Source of the DNA: a virus
DNA length: 62,174 bases
Direction: 5' to 3' (one strand)
IMG/VR virus record: IMGVR_UViG_3300026512_000013
Location: 1 to 62,174 of that record
In this document: positions 61,204 through 62,174 of the stretch, one piece after another
How positions within the stretch are numbered: the first letter of the stretch is position 1
How the letters are laid out: the number at the start of each line of letters is the position of its first letter
The notes under the pieces: generated by a model
Told to the model about the DNA's origin: nothing
Seen by the model: the letters and a program-made list of their open reading frames with translations, nothing else
Database searches by the model: none
Translations under genes and position numbers: made by a program

Positions 61204-61599
61204 TTATTTTATACTTTGATATATATAGCCAAGTATACTTCCATATACCATTAAATCTATCATTTTAGTCACAAGTAATTCTTTAATATCTAATTTTTTA
61301 CTCGACATTGCTACACCTAATGCTTTTATTATTTCTTTAGTATTTTCTTGACTACGAGTCTCTTGTTCATTAATACGAATACTTATTAAATCATTTTGTA
61401 CTTTTAATTGGTCTTTAATATTATTCATATCTAATTGTATATTAGATAATAATACATGAGTTTTTTGTACCTCTTTCATATCTTCTTTTAATTCATCAGT
61501 AACATTCCAATTAGATTTAATACTCTCATTAATTTTAATTAAATCATTTTTATTGTCAGCTATACTCTGTACTATCCCATCATATTTCTCACATACCAT
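61204..61599 (-). CDS. XhlA-like coiled-coil membrane protein, 131 aa
   Basis: ATG 61599 follows GAGGTG. A long coiled coil (IVQSIADNKNDLIKINESIK, then LSNIQLDMNNIKDQLKVQND) ends in one C-terminal hydrophobic segment (MIDLMVYGSILGYIYQSIK). This layout is that of XhlA-type lysis accessory proteins that work with a holin. No catalytic motif. Confidence 0.65.
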   Translation of the reverse strand: MVCEKYDGIVQSIADNKNDLIKINESIKSNWNVTDELKEDMKEVQKTHVLLSNIQLDMNNIKDQLKVQNDLISIRINEQETRSQENTKEIIKALGVAMSSKKLDIKELLVTKMIDLMVYGSILGYIYQSIK

Positions 61600-61618
61600 A
61601 TTACACCTCACTTTTATT

Positions 61619-61858
61619 CTAATTCAATATTATTTTCTGGTATATTACTTTATCAAATATAATATACCATTTAACTGTATATTTTTCACCATTATTCAAT
61701 TGGGTTTCATTTGTATCAACTATATTTTCCATAATTCTGAGTTGATTATCAACTGCTATTACATCACATGAGTTAACTCTAAATGAAAATGCACTTATTA
61801 ACATTATAGATATAATTAATATTAATAATATTGTTTGATATTCTTTAAGTTTATGCAT
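61619..61858 (-). CDS. Small membrane-anchored protein, 79 aa
   Basis: An N-terminal hydrophobic segment (TILLILIISIMLISAFSF) is followed by a short extracytoplasmic-type domain. It could be a lysis accessory or exclusion protein. No family recognised. Confidence 0.55.
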   Translation of the reverse strand: MHKLKEYQTILLILIISIMLISAFSFRVNSCDVIAVDNQLRIMENIVDTNETQLNNGEKYTVKWYIIFDKVIYQKIILN

Positions 61859-61860
61859 AA

Positions 61861-62136
61861 TTACAACCCTAATAATTCTTTTAATTCTGCTTGTTCAGTT
61901 GTGCAGTCCATATCTAAAAGTTTTTTATTCGATATTAATTCTTTTAATTCTGCTATTCTTATAGGTTTATTTCGTTCTGCCAATTCTTCTTCTGTTGGAA
62001 TATAATCTGAAAAAGTACCGTCTTTATTCATAACTTGTCCTAACTTGCCTATATCGGATTGAATTTCACCTTTAACAATTGATTTTCCTTGTCTAGTTGC
62101 TATTACTTTGTTATTTTTTAATGTAATAAATCTCAT
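61861..62136 (-). CDS. XkdW-like small tail protein, 91 aa
   Basis: MRFITLKNNKVIATRQGKSI, then GQVMNKDGTFSDYIPTEEEL and ELKELISNKKLLDMDCTTEQ, fit the XkdW-like family found just before lysis genes in Firmicute phages. Likely a minor tail or appendage component. First gene at this end of the window; the upstream gene lies outside. Confidence 0.65.
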   Translation of the reverse strand: MRFITLKNNKVIATRQGKSIVKGEIQSDIGKLGQVMNKDGTFSDYIPTEEELAERNKPIRIAELKELISNKKLLDMDCTTEQAELKELLGL

Positions 62137-62174
62137 ATTGCCACCTTTCTAATTAAATTCTAACACATACCATC

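Overview
This is an AT-rich (roughly three quarters A+T) stretch of a large bacteriophage or phage-plasmid. Almost every gene lies on the minus strand, and there are no rRNA or tRNA genes. The host is most likely a low-GC anaerobic Firmicute of the Clostridia type. The reasons are the oxygen-sensitive class III ribonucleotide reductase (NrdD/NrdG), RecU-type resolvases, Gram-positive SOS-box-like palindromes, strong AGGAGG-type ribosome-binding sites, textbook sigma-A promoters, and a papain-like protease with an S-layer-homology module. No capsid, portal or terminase genes are visible, so the virion-assembly genes must lie elsewhere or the element is not a standard virion.

Layout, following minus-strand transcription from right to left. 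62.1-51.6 kb holds the end of a tail/appendage and lysis module: XkdW-like, XhlA-like and holin-like membrane proteins, a C1A protease with an SLH domain, an amidase endolysin, and several jelly-roll or lectin-like appendage proteins. Three zinc-finger homing-endonuclease-like genes are scattered among them. 51-32 kb is a replication and recombination block: tyrosine recombinase, Ntn-hydrolase, deoxyribosyltransferase-like protein, SSB-like and Sak4-like proteins, DnaB helicase, DnaG primase, RecJ, DnaE-type polymerase, an intein-containing RecD2-type helicase and RecU. 32-20 kb holds DNA ligase, a second RecU-like protein, two DNA methyltransferases, NrdG/NrdD and many small unknowns. 20-10 kb holds three tandem YopX proteins, zinc-ribbon proteins, a ThyX-like protein, a guanylate-kinase-like protein, dUTPase, a membrane-anchored lytic transglycosylase and membrane proteins. 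9.4-0.4 kb is a set of small, mostly acidic early-type genes that includes the antirestriction protein ArdA. Most of these have their own near-identical promoter.

The 1.65-3.29 kb region has no gene. It looks like a replication-control region: nine copies of a 15-bp motif that closely resembles the Fur 7-1-7 box, followed by about ten DnaA-box-like sequences. It shares a structured, terminator-capped plus-strand module and a LexA-like palindrome with a second gene-less region at 9.4-10.1 kb.

The most notable points are these. (1) recJ is split into two reading frames joined at CTT-TGA-C, the same slip site as the RF2 programmed +1 frameshift, and the slip restores the RecJ DxDxDG motif. (2) The Fur-box-like iteron array sits next to the DnaA-box array. 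(3) A family of promoters has its -35 element mirrored in the transcribed leader, in front of the ArdA-type early genes. (4) A structured intergenic element occurs three times. (5) A mini-intein sits exactly inside a Walker A loop. (6) Two homing endonuclease genes are broken by one-base frameshifts.
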